5,244 bases of DNA from Oscillospiraceae bacterium (GTDB lineage: Bacteria > Bacillota > Clostridia > Oscillospirales > CAG-272), in assembly GCA_009788105.1 (NCBI GenBank), contig WQSD01000102.1, positions 1 through 5,244 on the forward strand, read 5' to 3'. A program made the translations under genes and the position numbers. This document shows positions 1 through 5,244 of this stretch, in pieces. How positions within the stretch are numbered: the first letter of the stretch is position 1; each line of letters starts with the position of its first letter. The notes below the pieces were generated by a model. The model was not told where the DNA came from. It did not search any database and saw only the letters and a program-made list of their open reading frames with translations.

Positions 1-492
1 CTGAAAAGTTATAGTTTCGAGGTGCTTGCGCATGACCCATTTATGTCCGCTGAAAAAGCGGCTGACCTTGGGGTGAAATCGGTATCGTTGGAAGAGATTT
101 TCTCTGAATGTTTCACTATTTCAAATCATCTGCCTGACATTGCTAAAACGAAAAATATGCTGAACTATGACCTGTTCAAACTGATGAAGCCTAACGGCAA
201 TTTCATCAACACCGGGCGAGGTGCGCAGGTGAGGGAATATGACCTTATCCGTGCTTTGGTCGAAGAGCCGGGGCGTACTGCCCTGCTTGATGTGACCGCT
301 CCCGAGCCGCCAAAACCCCTAAGCCCGCTTTTCACCATGCCGAATATTTTCCTCACCCCGCACATTGCGGGCAGTATGGGGAACGAAGTGGCGCGTATGG
401 GTGACTATGTGACCGAGGAATTCCTCGCTTTTGTCGAGGGCAAAGAAACACGCTACGAAGTAACGCCGGAAATGCTGGAAACAATGGCGTAG
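1..492 (+). CDS. D-isomer-specific 2-hydroxyacid dehydrogenase, C-terminal part (5' end outside window)
   Basis: This is the last 163 codons of an NAD-dependent D-2-hydroxyacid dehydrogenase, a cytosolic enzyme that interconverts 2-oxoacids and D-2-hydroxyacids. The frame is open from base 1, so the GTG at 22 is an internal Val codon and not a start. The fragment begins just after the GxGxxG loop of the Rossmann fold, which must lie upstream. Asp12 in AHDPF sits where the family's acidic residue binds the NAD ribose, which suggests NAD over NADP. The catalytic triad is intact: Arg73 in NTGRG, Glu102 in APEPP and His121 in TPHIAGS. The DVTAPEPP stretch and the ending with EVTPEML resemble a subgroup of broad 2-hydroxyacid dehydrogenases rather than classical SerA. 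No C-terminal ACT domain is present. The physiological substrate cannot be assigned. A full-length member would be about 310-340 residues, so roughly half is missing. Confidence 0.93.
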   Translation: MKSYSFEVLAHDPFMSAEKAADLGVKSVSLEEIFSECFTISNHLPDIAKTKNMLNYDLFKLMKPNGNFINTGRGAQVREYDLIRALVEEPGRTALLDVTAPEPPKPLSPLFTMPNIFLTPHIAGSMGNEVARMGDYVTEEFLAFVEGKETRYEVTPEMLETMA

Positions 493-529
493 GTGAGAAC
501 GACGGGCAAAAACTTAAAAATCAAAAATT

Positions 530-560
530 AAGAATGAAGAATGAAGAATGAAGAATGAAG
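530..560. repeat. Tandem heptamer repeat, AAGAATG x 4 plus AAG
   Basis: Four perfect head-to-tail copies of AAGAATG occupy 530-557, and a partial copy (AAG) occupies 558-560. The bases just upstream (AAAAATC AAAAATT) look like decayed copies of the same 7-bp period. Heptanucleotide repeats of this kind occur between genes in several bacterial groups, including cyanobacteria and some Clostridia. The copy number is likely to vary between strains. Confidence 0.9.
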
Positions 561-585
561 GTCAAGGGCGTGAGGTCAAGGGCGT
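560..585. repeat. Direct repeat GGTCAAGGGCGT x 2
   Basis: The 12-mer GGTCAAGGGCGT occurs at 560-571 and again at 574-585, giving a 14-bp period. It follows directly on the heptamer array. The GGTCAA core resembles half of a CtsR box, but the spacing does not fit a CtsR operator (period 10), so I treat it as a plain repeat. Confidence 0.8.
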
Positions 586-616
586 TTAACCACGAAAGAG
601 TCCACAAAACCCACGA

Positions 617-636
617 ACGCCCCCCTTGTAGGGCGT
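617..636. repeat. Small stem-loop in the spacer
   Basis: ACGCCC at 617-622 pairs with GGGCGT at 631-636 around an 8-base loop. No T-run follows, so it is not a standard intrinsic terminator. With the flanking GC-rich sequence to about 660 it looks like a remnant of a dispersed intergenic repeat, but this cannot be shown from one copy. Confidence 0.45.
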
Positions 637-785
637 GGTCGGATTTTATGCCCGCCCGCCATTCGCACAGCACCCGATAATTTTGTGCTAAAGGGAGTGC
701 CTTCTAAACCCGCATTGTGGTCAATCATGTTTCAATCTCAACACACTCCAAAAAAAACTAACCAACAGGAGAAATACTGACAAAA

Positions 786-1022
786 ATGGACAATACTATC
801 TTTAATCAAGTGAAACAGGTTCTTGTAGATAACCTAAAAATCGACGGCAATGATATTGTGCCAAGCGCCGAGCTAACAAACGACCTTGGCATTAACTCTC
901 TTGAGCTTGCCGATTTGGTACTTATCTGCGAGGACGAGTTTGATGTTGAAATAAACACGAAAAAAGCAAGTAAATTCCGCACCGTAGGCGATGTGGTTGC
1001 TTACTTGGAGACTTTGGTCTAA
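786..1022 (+). CDS. Acyl carrier protein, stand-alone
   Basis: This is a 78-residue acidic acyl carrier protein, the usual length for a free-standing type II ACP. The fold signature DLGINSLEL spans residues 33-41. Ser38 is the expected attachment site for 4'-phosphopantetheine, which would carry acyl groups as thioesters in the cytosol. The canonical Asp before the serine (DSL) is Asn37 here. Helix II follows, with the acidic LICEDEF segment that normally docks partner enzymes. An AGGAG at 767-771 lies 14 bases before the ATG, which is long; no better in-frame start exists, and the ATG fits the family N-terminus. No fatty-acid synthase gene is adjacent, and the next gene begins three bases after the stop. 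It may therefore be a dedicated carrier and not the housekeeping AcpP. I leave the symbol blank for that reason. Confidence 0.92.
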   Translation: MDNTIFNQVKQVLVDNLKIDGNDIVPSAELTNDLGINSLELADLVLICEDEFDVEINTKKASKFRTVGDVVAYLETLV

Positions 1023-1025
1023 AAA

Positions 1026-1799
1026 ATGCACCTATATCTTATTGGTATGATTGTGTTCGGGGTGCTGTCTGTGGGGCTGATGCTTGCCATTGTCCACACA
1101 ATAGTGAAAATCCAAACGCAAAATGCTCTTCTTGCCCTGTCTGGGCGAGATTCTGAATTTGTATATGAACTTTTAGCCGCAAAGTATGGACGCTTGCGGC
1201 TATTTGCTCATGTTCCATTGGTGAAAAACGCAGGATACAGCAAGGAGGTGAAACGCTGCTGTGACATTGTTTTTGTGTGTGCCGGCGGGGTGATTTTGCT
1301 GAATGTTGTGACCGAGGGCGGAAAGTTTGACAACCCGAAAACTGGACAGTGGCTGCGTAACGGAAAGAGATATATCAATCCATTCGAGGCAAGCTCCCTT
1401 CAATATCTTGCGGCAGAAAACTTTCTTGCTGTGGAAAGTGCAGGTGCAAAACCTGTTCACCGAGCTGTGATATTTGCATCGGATGATGCGAAATACAGCG
1501 AAAAATATCCGGAAGTGTTGTCGGTGTACGAAATGTTTGATTATGTGGATGGCATTGCCGCCTCCCGCGTGCTGACACCAGCGGAGGTAAGCGCCGCCGC
1601 CGAATTGCTGAACCAATTTTCCGCCAATGTGACCGCCGACGACCTTGGAGAGGGCAATTTGCCAAAGCCCCGTGCAAGCAAACTGCCCGAAATGAAGAAA
1701 CCGCAGGCATCTGCCCCGTCTGACACTAATGTTATTGGAGATGTTTCCTCCGGCAGTAGCGGCACGGACGGCGATACTATACAGGTCAAGTTGGATTAG
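1026..1799 (+). CDS. Membrane-anchored protein with degenerate NERD-like (nuclease-related) domain
   Basis: The product is 257 residues. Residues about 4-26 form one hydrophobic membrane segment, followed by a soluble region and a Pro/Ser/Gly/Asp-rich, probably disordered tail from about 205. Residues 78-155 follow the layout of the NERD domain: Asp80 in CDIVFV, a G-G-V-I strand at 87-90, Trp109, NPF at 118-120, Gln126, and a late VHRAVIFAS strand at 144-152. In active NERD proteins the strand after the glycine carries an E-x-K nuclease motif; here it reads L-N-V-V (92-95), so both catalytic residues appear to be missing. I infer a non-catalytic or binding role. It starts three bases after the acyl carrier protein stop, with GGAG at 1007-1010 inside that gene, so translational coupling is likely. 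The NERD assignment is by eye and moderately sure; the function is unknown. Confidence 0.72.
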   Translation: MHLYLIGMIVFGVLSVGLMLAIVHTIVKIQTQNALLALSGRDSEFVYELLAAKYGRLRLFAHVPLVKNAGYSKEVKRCCDIVFVCAGGVILLNVVTEGGKFDNPKTGQWLRNGKRYINPFEASSLQYLAAENFLAVESAGAKPVHRAVIFASDDAKYSEKYPEVLSVYEMFDYVDGIAASRVLTPAEVSAAAELLNQFSANVTADDLGEGNLPKPRASKLPEMKKPQASAPSDTNVIGDVSSGSSGTDGDTIQVKLD

Positions 1800-1804
1800 G
1801 GCAT

Positions 1805-1818
1805 GTCAGCTGTCAGCT
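1805..1818. repeat. Tandem 7-mer GTCAGCT x 2 between the second and third cluster genes
   Basis: GTCAGCT occurs twice in a row, creating two CAGCTG palindromes just before the Shine-Dalgarno sequence of the next gene. Pairing of the two palindromes in mRNA could affect access to that site, but this is speculative. Confidence 0.6.
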
Positions 1819-1820
1819 GG

Positions 1821-1827
1821 GGAGGAG
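1821..1827 (+). promoter_or_regulatory. Strong Shine-Dalgarno GGAGGAG deciding the start at 1833
   Basis: GGAGGAG ends five bases before the ATG at 1833. The ATG at 1803, 30 bases upstream in the same frame, has no comparable site. This makes 1833 the better start of the third cluster gene. Confidence 0.85.
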
Positions 1828-1832
1828 ATACA

Positions 1833-2396
1833 ATGAGTAATCTAAATAACTCCAATAGTTACAATTCCATTAGAAAAATTAAACGTTTCTTTTTTAAGTA
1901 CAAGTTTTTGTCATGCATACTAGTTGCCATGCTTCTTATAGCTGTTTTATCACAGTTTATTGCTATAGGTCTTCCGGGAGATTCGGCGGGCATTATGTCA
2001 ATTTCATTTGATAGGTGGAACATGCGAAGGGTGAACAGAATTGAGGTGACATTTGCGGACTCTGACGTTGTAGCACAAATTAAATGTAGGGAATTGATAC
2101 GTTCGTTTGTGAGAGAAACAACAACTGCGTGCACTGCGGGTCTTAATAATTGGGGGCAAAACACCTTCCACTTATACAGAGATGATACTTTGGTAAGAAG
2201 AATGATAGGAGGTTTTGGTCACCAAATGATTATTGTGAATTATAGCCACACAGGAAGATTTTTGTTTTTATTTGATGGACGTTGTATAGCAAGAAACGGC
2301 GGTGCCCAAACGATTATTTCTTGTGAGTTGTTAAATGAAATTTCTTATTATTTGTATAATAAGGGATATGGTGATTTATTGCCAATGCTCCCGTGA
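1833..2396 (+). CDS. Unrecognised single-pass membrane protein
   Basis: I do not recognise this family. With the start at 1833 the product is 187 residues. A Lys/Arg-rich N-terminus (IRKIKRFFFKYK, 13-24) precedes one hydrophobic segment at about 25-47. The positive-inside rule then places the remaining 140 residues outside the membrane. That domain mixes alternating strands (RIEVTF 69-74, FHLYRDD 112-118, MIIVNY 132-137, FLFLFDG 143-149) with a helix rich in Tyr and Leu near the end (CELLNEISYYLYN, 164-176), so it looks like a small alpha/beta domain. Three Cys residues (100, 151, 164) lie in this part. The gene is 33 bases after the NERD-like gene and is probably co-transcribed with it. It is visibly richer in A+T than its neighbours (about 25% G+C in bases 1861-1920, against about 63% in clpC bases 3421-3480), which may reflect recent acquisition. 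Tandem stops (TGA TAG) end it. Confidence 0.8.
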   Translation: MSNLNNSNSYNSIRKIKRFFFKYKFLSCILVAMLLIAVLSQFIAIGLPGDSAGIMSISFDRWNMRRVNRIEVTFADSDVVAQIKCRELIRSFVRETTTACTAGLNNWGQNTFHLYRDDTLVRRMIGGFGHQMIIVNYSHTGRFLFLFDGRCIARNGGAQTIISCELLNEISYYLYNKGYGDLLPMLP

Positions 2397-2400
2397 TAGT

Positions 2401-2435
2401 AAAAGGATAAAGGGGAGCAGGGAAACCTGCCCCCC
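2401..2435 (-). terminator. Candidate intrinsic terminator for clpC (minus strand)
   Basis: GGGGAGCAGG (2412-2421) pairs with CCTGCCCCCC (2426-2435) with one A/C mismatch, around a GAAA loop. Read on the minus strand, the stem is followed by TTTATCCTTTT, a fair U-rich tail. It lies about 110 bases after the clpC stop. On the plus strand no U-tract follows, so termination of the plus-strand cluster here is doubtful. Confidence 0.55.
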
Positions 2436-2436
2436 T

Positions 2437-2468
2437 GTTCTGCTATATGAAAAATCGCTATACAGAAC
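2437..2468. repeat. Inverted repeat between the convergent genes
   Basis: GTTCTG-C-TATA (2437-2447) pairs with TATA-CAGAAC (2459-2468), giving a 10-bp stem with one bulged C (2443) and an 11-base loop. It sits exactly between the two flanking G/C-rich hairpins, and its last base is shared with the next stem, so the two structures compete at that edge. Confidence 0.6.
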
Positions 2469-2501
2469 CCCCCGCCCTTTGTATGTACAAGGGGCGGGGG
2501 G
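2468..2501. terminator. Very stable 15-bp hairpin, possible bidirectional terminator
   Basis: Bases 2468-2482 (CCCCCCGCCCTTTGT) pair with 2487-2501 over 15 base pairs with one G-T wobble, closing a four-base loop. Its place between convergent genes suggests that it stops or slows polymerase from both sides or protects the mRNA 3' ends. Neither strand has a clean U-run directly after the stem, so it is not a textbook rho-independent terminator. Confidence 0.6.
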
Positions 2502-2545
2502 TGTAATGTGAATTATAAAATCTTTGGTATGCGCGAGTATAGACT

Positions 2546-4960
2546 TTAGCTTTTGAACACTATCTTTTCATCCGCCACGTCAGCCACAATTGTCGTGGGG
2601 GCGGTTATCTCACCGCCGAGAATGGCAAGGGACAGGGCATCTTCCACTTGCCGTGTGATGGCACGACGCAGAGGGCGCGCACCGTACACAGGGTCAAAGC
2701 CCGCTTGGGCAATGTGCTGTACTGCGGCAGGGGTGAATGACAGGTCAAAGCCAAGCCCCGCCACTCGCACTGCCACCTGCTCAAGCATAATAGAGGTGAT
2801 TTTGCCGATACTTTCCTGGTTCAGCTTGTCAAAGACGGCAATCTCGTCAATGCGGTTCAGGAATTCGGGGCGGAAGGTTTCTTTCAGTTGTGCCAGCACT
2901 TTGTCACGGGCAGAGTCGCTTTCGCTGTTGTCCGCATTAAATCCCATGGCACGATTAGATTTGAATAGGCTTGTCGCCCCTACATTGGAAGTCATGATAA
3001 TCACGCAGTTGCGGAAGTCCACCCGCCGACCCTGCGCGTCGGTAAGCATTCCATCTTCAAGAATTTGCAGCAGAATGTTGGTCACATCAGGGTGCGCTTT
3101 CTCCAATTCGTCTAACAGCACCACCGAATATGGGCGGCGGCGGATTTTTTCGGTCAGCTGTCCACCCTCGTCATAGCCCACATATCCGGGTGGCGAGCCG
3201 ATGAGCTTTGACACCGTGTGCTTTTCCATATACTCGGACATATCAAGGCGAATCATGCTCTCACGGTTGCCGAAAAGCAGTTCGCACAACGACTTGGCAA
3301 GCTCCGTCTTGCCTACCCCTGTTGGTCCAAGGAAGATAAACGACCCCATGGGACGCCGCGGGTCGGACAGCCCCATCCGTCCACGGCGAATGGCACGTGC
3401 CACAGTGGCAACTGCCTCGTCCTGCCCAATAACACGGGAGCGCAGGTCATCTTCAAGGCGAACAAGCCGCTCCCCCTCGCTGTCTGCCAGCTTGGACACA
3501 GGAATCCCCGTCCATGCGGTGACAATGTCCGCAATGTCGTCCTGGCACACGATAAGTTGTGTGCTTTCCTTGTTTTTCGCCCACTGCTCCTGTTCGGTGG
3601 CAAGTTTAGCTTTGACCGCCACCTCTCGGTCACGAATCCCCGCCGCCGTCTCGAAATCCTGTGCCTTGATGGCATCCGCTTTTTCGGCGGAAAGGGCGGC
3701 AAGCTGTTCCTCTAAACCGCGAATATCCGTTGGCATTGTGTAGTTCACCATTCGCTTTTTCGAGCAAGCCTCGTCAATCAGGTCAATGGCTTTGTCCGGC
3801 AGAAAGCGGTCGTTAATATACCGCACCGACAAGGCAACAGCAGATTCCACAGCTTCGTCTGTGATGGTGACTCGGTGGTGCGCCTGATATTTCTCCCGCA
3901 AGCCAAAAAGAATTTGCACAGCCTCATCGGATGTCGGCTCTCCGACTTCCACCGGCTGAAAACGCCGCTCTAACGCCGCATCTTTCTCGATATGCTTGCG
4001 ATATTCGTTAAGGGTTGTCGCCCCGATAACCTGCATTTCCCCACGGGAAAGGGCAGGCTTGATAATATTCGCCGCATCCACAGCACCCTCTGCCGCACCT
4101 GCGCCGATAATGGTGTGAATTTCGTCAATGAACAGCACGATGCGGCTGTCCTCCCGCACCTCTTCCATGATGGATTTCAGCCGTTCCTCGAACTCACCGC
4201 GGTACTTCGCCCCGGCAATCATAGAGGTCAGGTCAAGTGTGATAATTCGCTTGTCCAACAGGGTTTCGGGAACGTTTTTGTCAACGATACGCTGAGCCAA
4301 CCCCTCTGCAACTGCAGTTTTGCCTACTCCCGGTTCGCCGATAAGGCAGGGGTTGTTTTTGGTGCGGCGGGAAAGGATTTGTATCACCCTGTCCATTTCG
4401 CTGTTCCGCCCGATGATAGGGTCAATTTTGCCCTCTTGTGCTAAGTGGGTCAAGTCACGGCTGTATTTCTCAAGGGTTTTGCCGCCTTTCGAGGGTGGAG
4501 CAGATGCCCGCTCCCCCTTGCCGCTGTTCGAGTTCATGTATGACAGGGTGTCCTCGTGAATTTCTTTCACACTGCCGCTTAACGAGTCAATAATCTTGTG
4601 TGCAACGCAGTTTGCGTCAGCAATAAGGGCAAGCAAAATATGCTCCGTCCCAATGGCGGAACTGCCATTTGAAGAAGCAAAGTGAGAGCTTCGCTCGATG
4701 ATCCCGCGGGTGCGTGGGGTCATATCCCCTGCCCCTGCCGCAGAGGGTGGGCTGGGTGGCTGTTCCCCTGTGATAAGCTCCCGCACACGTTCCTCGGTGA
4801 CTGTTCGTGCCGCAAGAATGGTTGCCGCCGCCGCTTCGGTTTGGGAAAGCAATCCAAGGAGCAAATGCTCCGAGCCAACATAGGTGTGACCCATGGCAGA
4901 CGCAACCGAGAGGGCGGCGTTAAGGGCGGCCTGTGCCGCCGGCGTGAATTTGTTGTTCAT
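2546..4960 (-). CDS. clpC: ATP-dependent Clp protease ATP-binding subunit ClpC (AAA+ unfoldase)
   Basis: This is a complete 804-residue HSP100 unfoldase that would thread substrates into ClpP in the cytosol. The start at 4960 follows AGGAG at the right distance and gives the family N-terminus (FTPAAQAAL). The N domain has two Clp repeats (about 4-62 and 80-140); Glu31 and Glu106, in GSEHLLLG and GTEHILLA, match the phosphoarginine-binding glutamates known in Bacillus ClpC. D1 has Walker A 208-215, pore-loop Tyr253, Walker B 275-280 and Arg332/333. The UVR-type middle domain, at about 416-455, contains Phe436, the residue tied to the resting state in ClpC. D2 has Walker A 545-552, pore-loop Tyr593, Walker B 613-618, sensor Asn659, Arg703 and GARPLRR. 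The ClpP-contact tripeptide is MGF (672-674) in place of the usual L/I/V-G-F. No mcsA, mcsB or ctsR lies directly upstream. All catalytic motifs are intact. Confidence 0.97.
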   Translation of the reverse strand: MNNKFTPAAQAALNAALSVASAMGHTYVGSEHLLLGLLSQTEAAAATILAARTVTEERVRELITGEQPPSPPSAAGAGDMTPRTRGIIERSSHFASSNGSSAIGTEHILLALIADANCVAHKIIDSLSGSVKEIHEDTLSYMNSNSGKGERASAPPSKGGKTLEKYSRDLTHLAQEGKIDPIIGRNSEMDRVIQILSRRTKNNPCLIGEPGVGKTAVAEGLAQRIVDKNVPETLLDKRIITLDLTSMIAGAKYRGEFEERLKSIMEEVREDSRIVLFIDEIHTIIGAGAAEGAVDAANIIKPALSRGEMQVIGATTLNEYRKHIEKDAALERRFQPVEVGEPTSDEAVQILFGLREKYQAHHRVTITDEAVESAVALSVRYINDRFLPDKAIDLIDEACSKKRMVNYTMPTDIRGLEEQLAALSAEKADAIKAQDFETAAGIRDREVAVKAKLATEQEQWAKNKESTQLIVCQDDIADIVTAWTGIPVSKLADSEGERLVRLEDDLRSRVIGQDEAVATVARAIRRGRMGLSDPRRPMGSFIFLGPTGVGKTELAKSLCELLFGNRESMIRLDMSEYMEKHTVSKLIGSPPGYVGYDEGGQLTEKIRRRPYSVVLLDELEKAHPDVTNILLQILEDGMLTDAQGRRVDFRNCVIIMTSNVGATSLFKSNRAMGFNADNSESDSARDKVLAQLKETFRPEFLNRIDEIAVFDKLNQESIGKITSIMLEQVAVRVAGLGFDLSFTPAAVQHIAQAGFDPVYGARPLRRAITRQVEDALSLAILGGEITAPTTIVADVADEKIVFKS

Positions 4961-4965
4961 AGTGA

Positions 4966-4970
4966 CTCCT
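4966..4970 (-). promoter_or_regulatory. clpC Shine-Dalgarno AGGAG
   Basis: On the minus strand AGGAG is followed by TCACT and then ATG at 4960. This five-base spacing fixes the clpC start. It rules out the 45-codon longer frame, whose extra part runs through the upstream repeat. Confidence 0.9.
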
Positions 4971-5013
4971 ATTATTGTTGTGATTGGTCCTGGAAGCGAA
5001 TGCGTTAGATAAG

Positions 5014-5037
5014 GGGGTCCCGGGTCAAGTCCGGGGC
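5014..5037. repeat. CCCGG palindromic repeat upstream of clpC
   Basis: CCCGG (5019-5023) pairs with CCGGG (5031-5035), extended by a G-T pair, around TCAAG. The flanking GGGGT and GGGCAGG make it resemble the dispersed repeats with a CCGGGTCAAG core that are common in some bacterial genomes. If clpC is transcribed from further upstream, this hairpin would be in its 5' leader. Confidence 0.6.
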
Positions 5038-5059
5038 AGGCTCCATTCATTAAGGATGT

Positions 5060-5242
5060 AACGAAACAAACTATCTTTCGTCCAAACGCCACCAATAGTC
5101 ATTGCAAAGGCGACCTTTGCCGTGCAATCCAGTGAAAGGGCAAGAAATCGCCATACCCCTAAAACAATGAAATTTCTCGTCCAACGACTGGATTGCACGC
5201 GGAAAATCACCGCTTTGCAATGACGAGGCTGTTTGTTTGGTT
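5060..5242. mobile_element. MITE-like nested inverted-repeat element (candidate)
   Basis: Three nested pairs of inverted repeats are visible. The outer pair is AACGAAACAAAC (5060-5071) with GTTTGTTTGGTT (5231-5242), 11 of 12 matching. Next is GTCATTGCAAAG (5098-5109) with its exact complement at 5213-5224. The inner pair is GTGCAATCCAGT (5122-5133) with its exact complement at 5187-5198. Each arm is itself palindromic (ATTGCA...TGCAAT), and the left arm contains a perfect GCAAAGG-CGA-CCTTTGC hairpin. No transposase is encoded. It could be a miniature transposable element or two oppositely placed copies of a short palindromic repeat. The right boundary is close to the window end, so the full extent is unknown. 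Confidence 0.55.
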
Positions 5243-5244
5243 TA

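Larger units (their letters stand above)
493..785. other. Repeat-rich intergenic spacer before the acyl carrier protein gene
   Basis: No convincing gene lies in this 293-base stretch. It holds a 7-bp tandem repeat (530-560), a 12-bp direct repeat (560-585), and a small stem-loop (617-636) followed by a C-rich tract to about 660. GATAAT at 676-681 resembles a -10 box, but I see no matching -35 hexamer 16-18 bases upstream, so I do not call a promoter. No U-tract terminator follows the dehydrogenase stop at 490-492. Confidence 0.7.
4961..5244. other. Non-coding region upstream of clpC, with repeats
   Basis: I see no credible gene in these 284 bases. The short minus-strand frame at 5025-5210 lies inside repeats and has no family likeness. 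The region contains the clpC ribosome binding site (CTCCT at 4966-4970 on the plus strand), a CCCGG palindrome (5014-5037) and a nested inverted-repeat element (5060-5242). No confident promoter for clpC was found. A minus-strand TTGACC inside the CCCGG palindrome could act as a -35 box, but no good -10 follows it. Confidence 0.7.

Noticed and set aside
22..492. Complete short protein starting at the GTG at 22
   Set aside because: The frame is open to base 1 and the upstream residues fit the dehydrogenase fold, so the gene is cut by the window edge.
560..585. Possible CtsR operator from two GGTCAAG heptamers
   Set aside because: A CtsR site has heptads on a 10-bp period with GGTCAAA; here the period is 14 and the next genes are not heat-shock genes.
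530..636. CRISPR-like array in the repeat-rich spacer
   Set aside because: The repeat units are only 7 and 12 bases with no unique spacers of regular length, and no cas genes are present.
1200..1789. Minus-strand open frames opposite the NERD-like gene
   Set aside because: They overlap each other and a better-supported plus-strand gene, and their products show no recognisable domain.
1803..1832. Earlier start (ATG at 1803) for the third cluster gene
   Set aside because: It lacks a good ribosome binding site, while the ATG at 1833 has GGAGGAG at ideal spacing.
3201..3743. Long plus-strand open frames opposite clpC (also 2553-3176 and 3992-4444)
   Set aside because: They are antisense to a well-supported ClpC reading frame, have low-complexity Ser/Arg-rich products and show no family motif.
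5025..5210. 61-residue minus-strand open frame upstream of clpC
   Set aside because: It lies within the inverted-repeat element and its composition follows from the repeats.

Overview
The window looks like chromosomal DNA of a Gram-positive-type bacterium in the Bacillota, most likely of a Clostridia/Oscillospiraceae kind. The evidence is a ClpC-type unfoldase with a UVR middle domain, AGGAG-type ribosome binding sites, and intergenic DNA rich in short tandem and palindromic repeats. The taxonomic placement is inference; no rRNA or other marker gene is present.

Layout from left to right. (1) Positions 1-492 hold the 3' part of a plus-strand D-2-hydroxyacid dehydrogenase; its start lies outside the window. 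(2) Positions 493-785 are a repeat-rich spacer with four copies of a 7-bp unit, a 12-bp direct repeat and a small hairpin. (3) Positions 786-2396 hold a tight plus-strand cluster of three genes: a stand-alone acyl carrier protein, a membrane-anchored protein with a degenerate NERD (nuclease-related) domain, and an unrecognised AT-rich single-pass membrane protein. (4) Positions 2397-2545 separate convergent genes and contain three consecutive inverted repeats, including a 15-bp G/C-rich stem. (5) Positions 2546-4960 hold a complete minus-strand clpC, starting at 4960 rather than at the longer open frame reaching 5095. (6) Positions 4961-5244 are non-coding and carry a CCCGG palindrome and a nested inverted-repeat element that resembles a miniature dispersed repeat.

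ClpC would work with ClpP in regulated proteolysis. None of its usual Bacillota partners (ctsR, mcsA, mcsB) lies in the 284 bases upstream of it, so here it appears to be a single-gene unit. The three-gene cluster has no recognised pathway. The carrier protein has no fatty-acid synthase genes beside it, and the next gene has lost the expected NERD catalytic residues. This is the part of the window most likely to hold something undescribed, but its function cannot be read from the sequence. No tRNA, rRNA, CRISPR array or transposase gene was seen.
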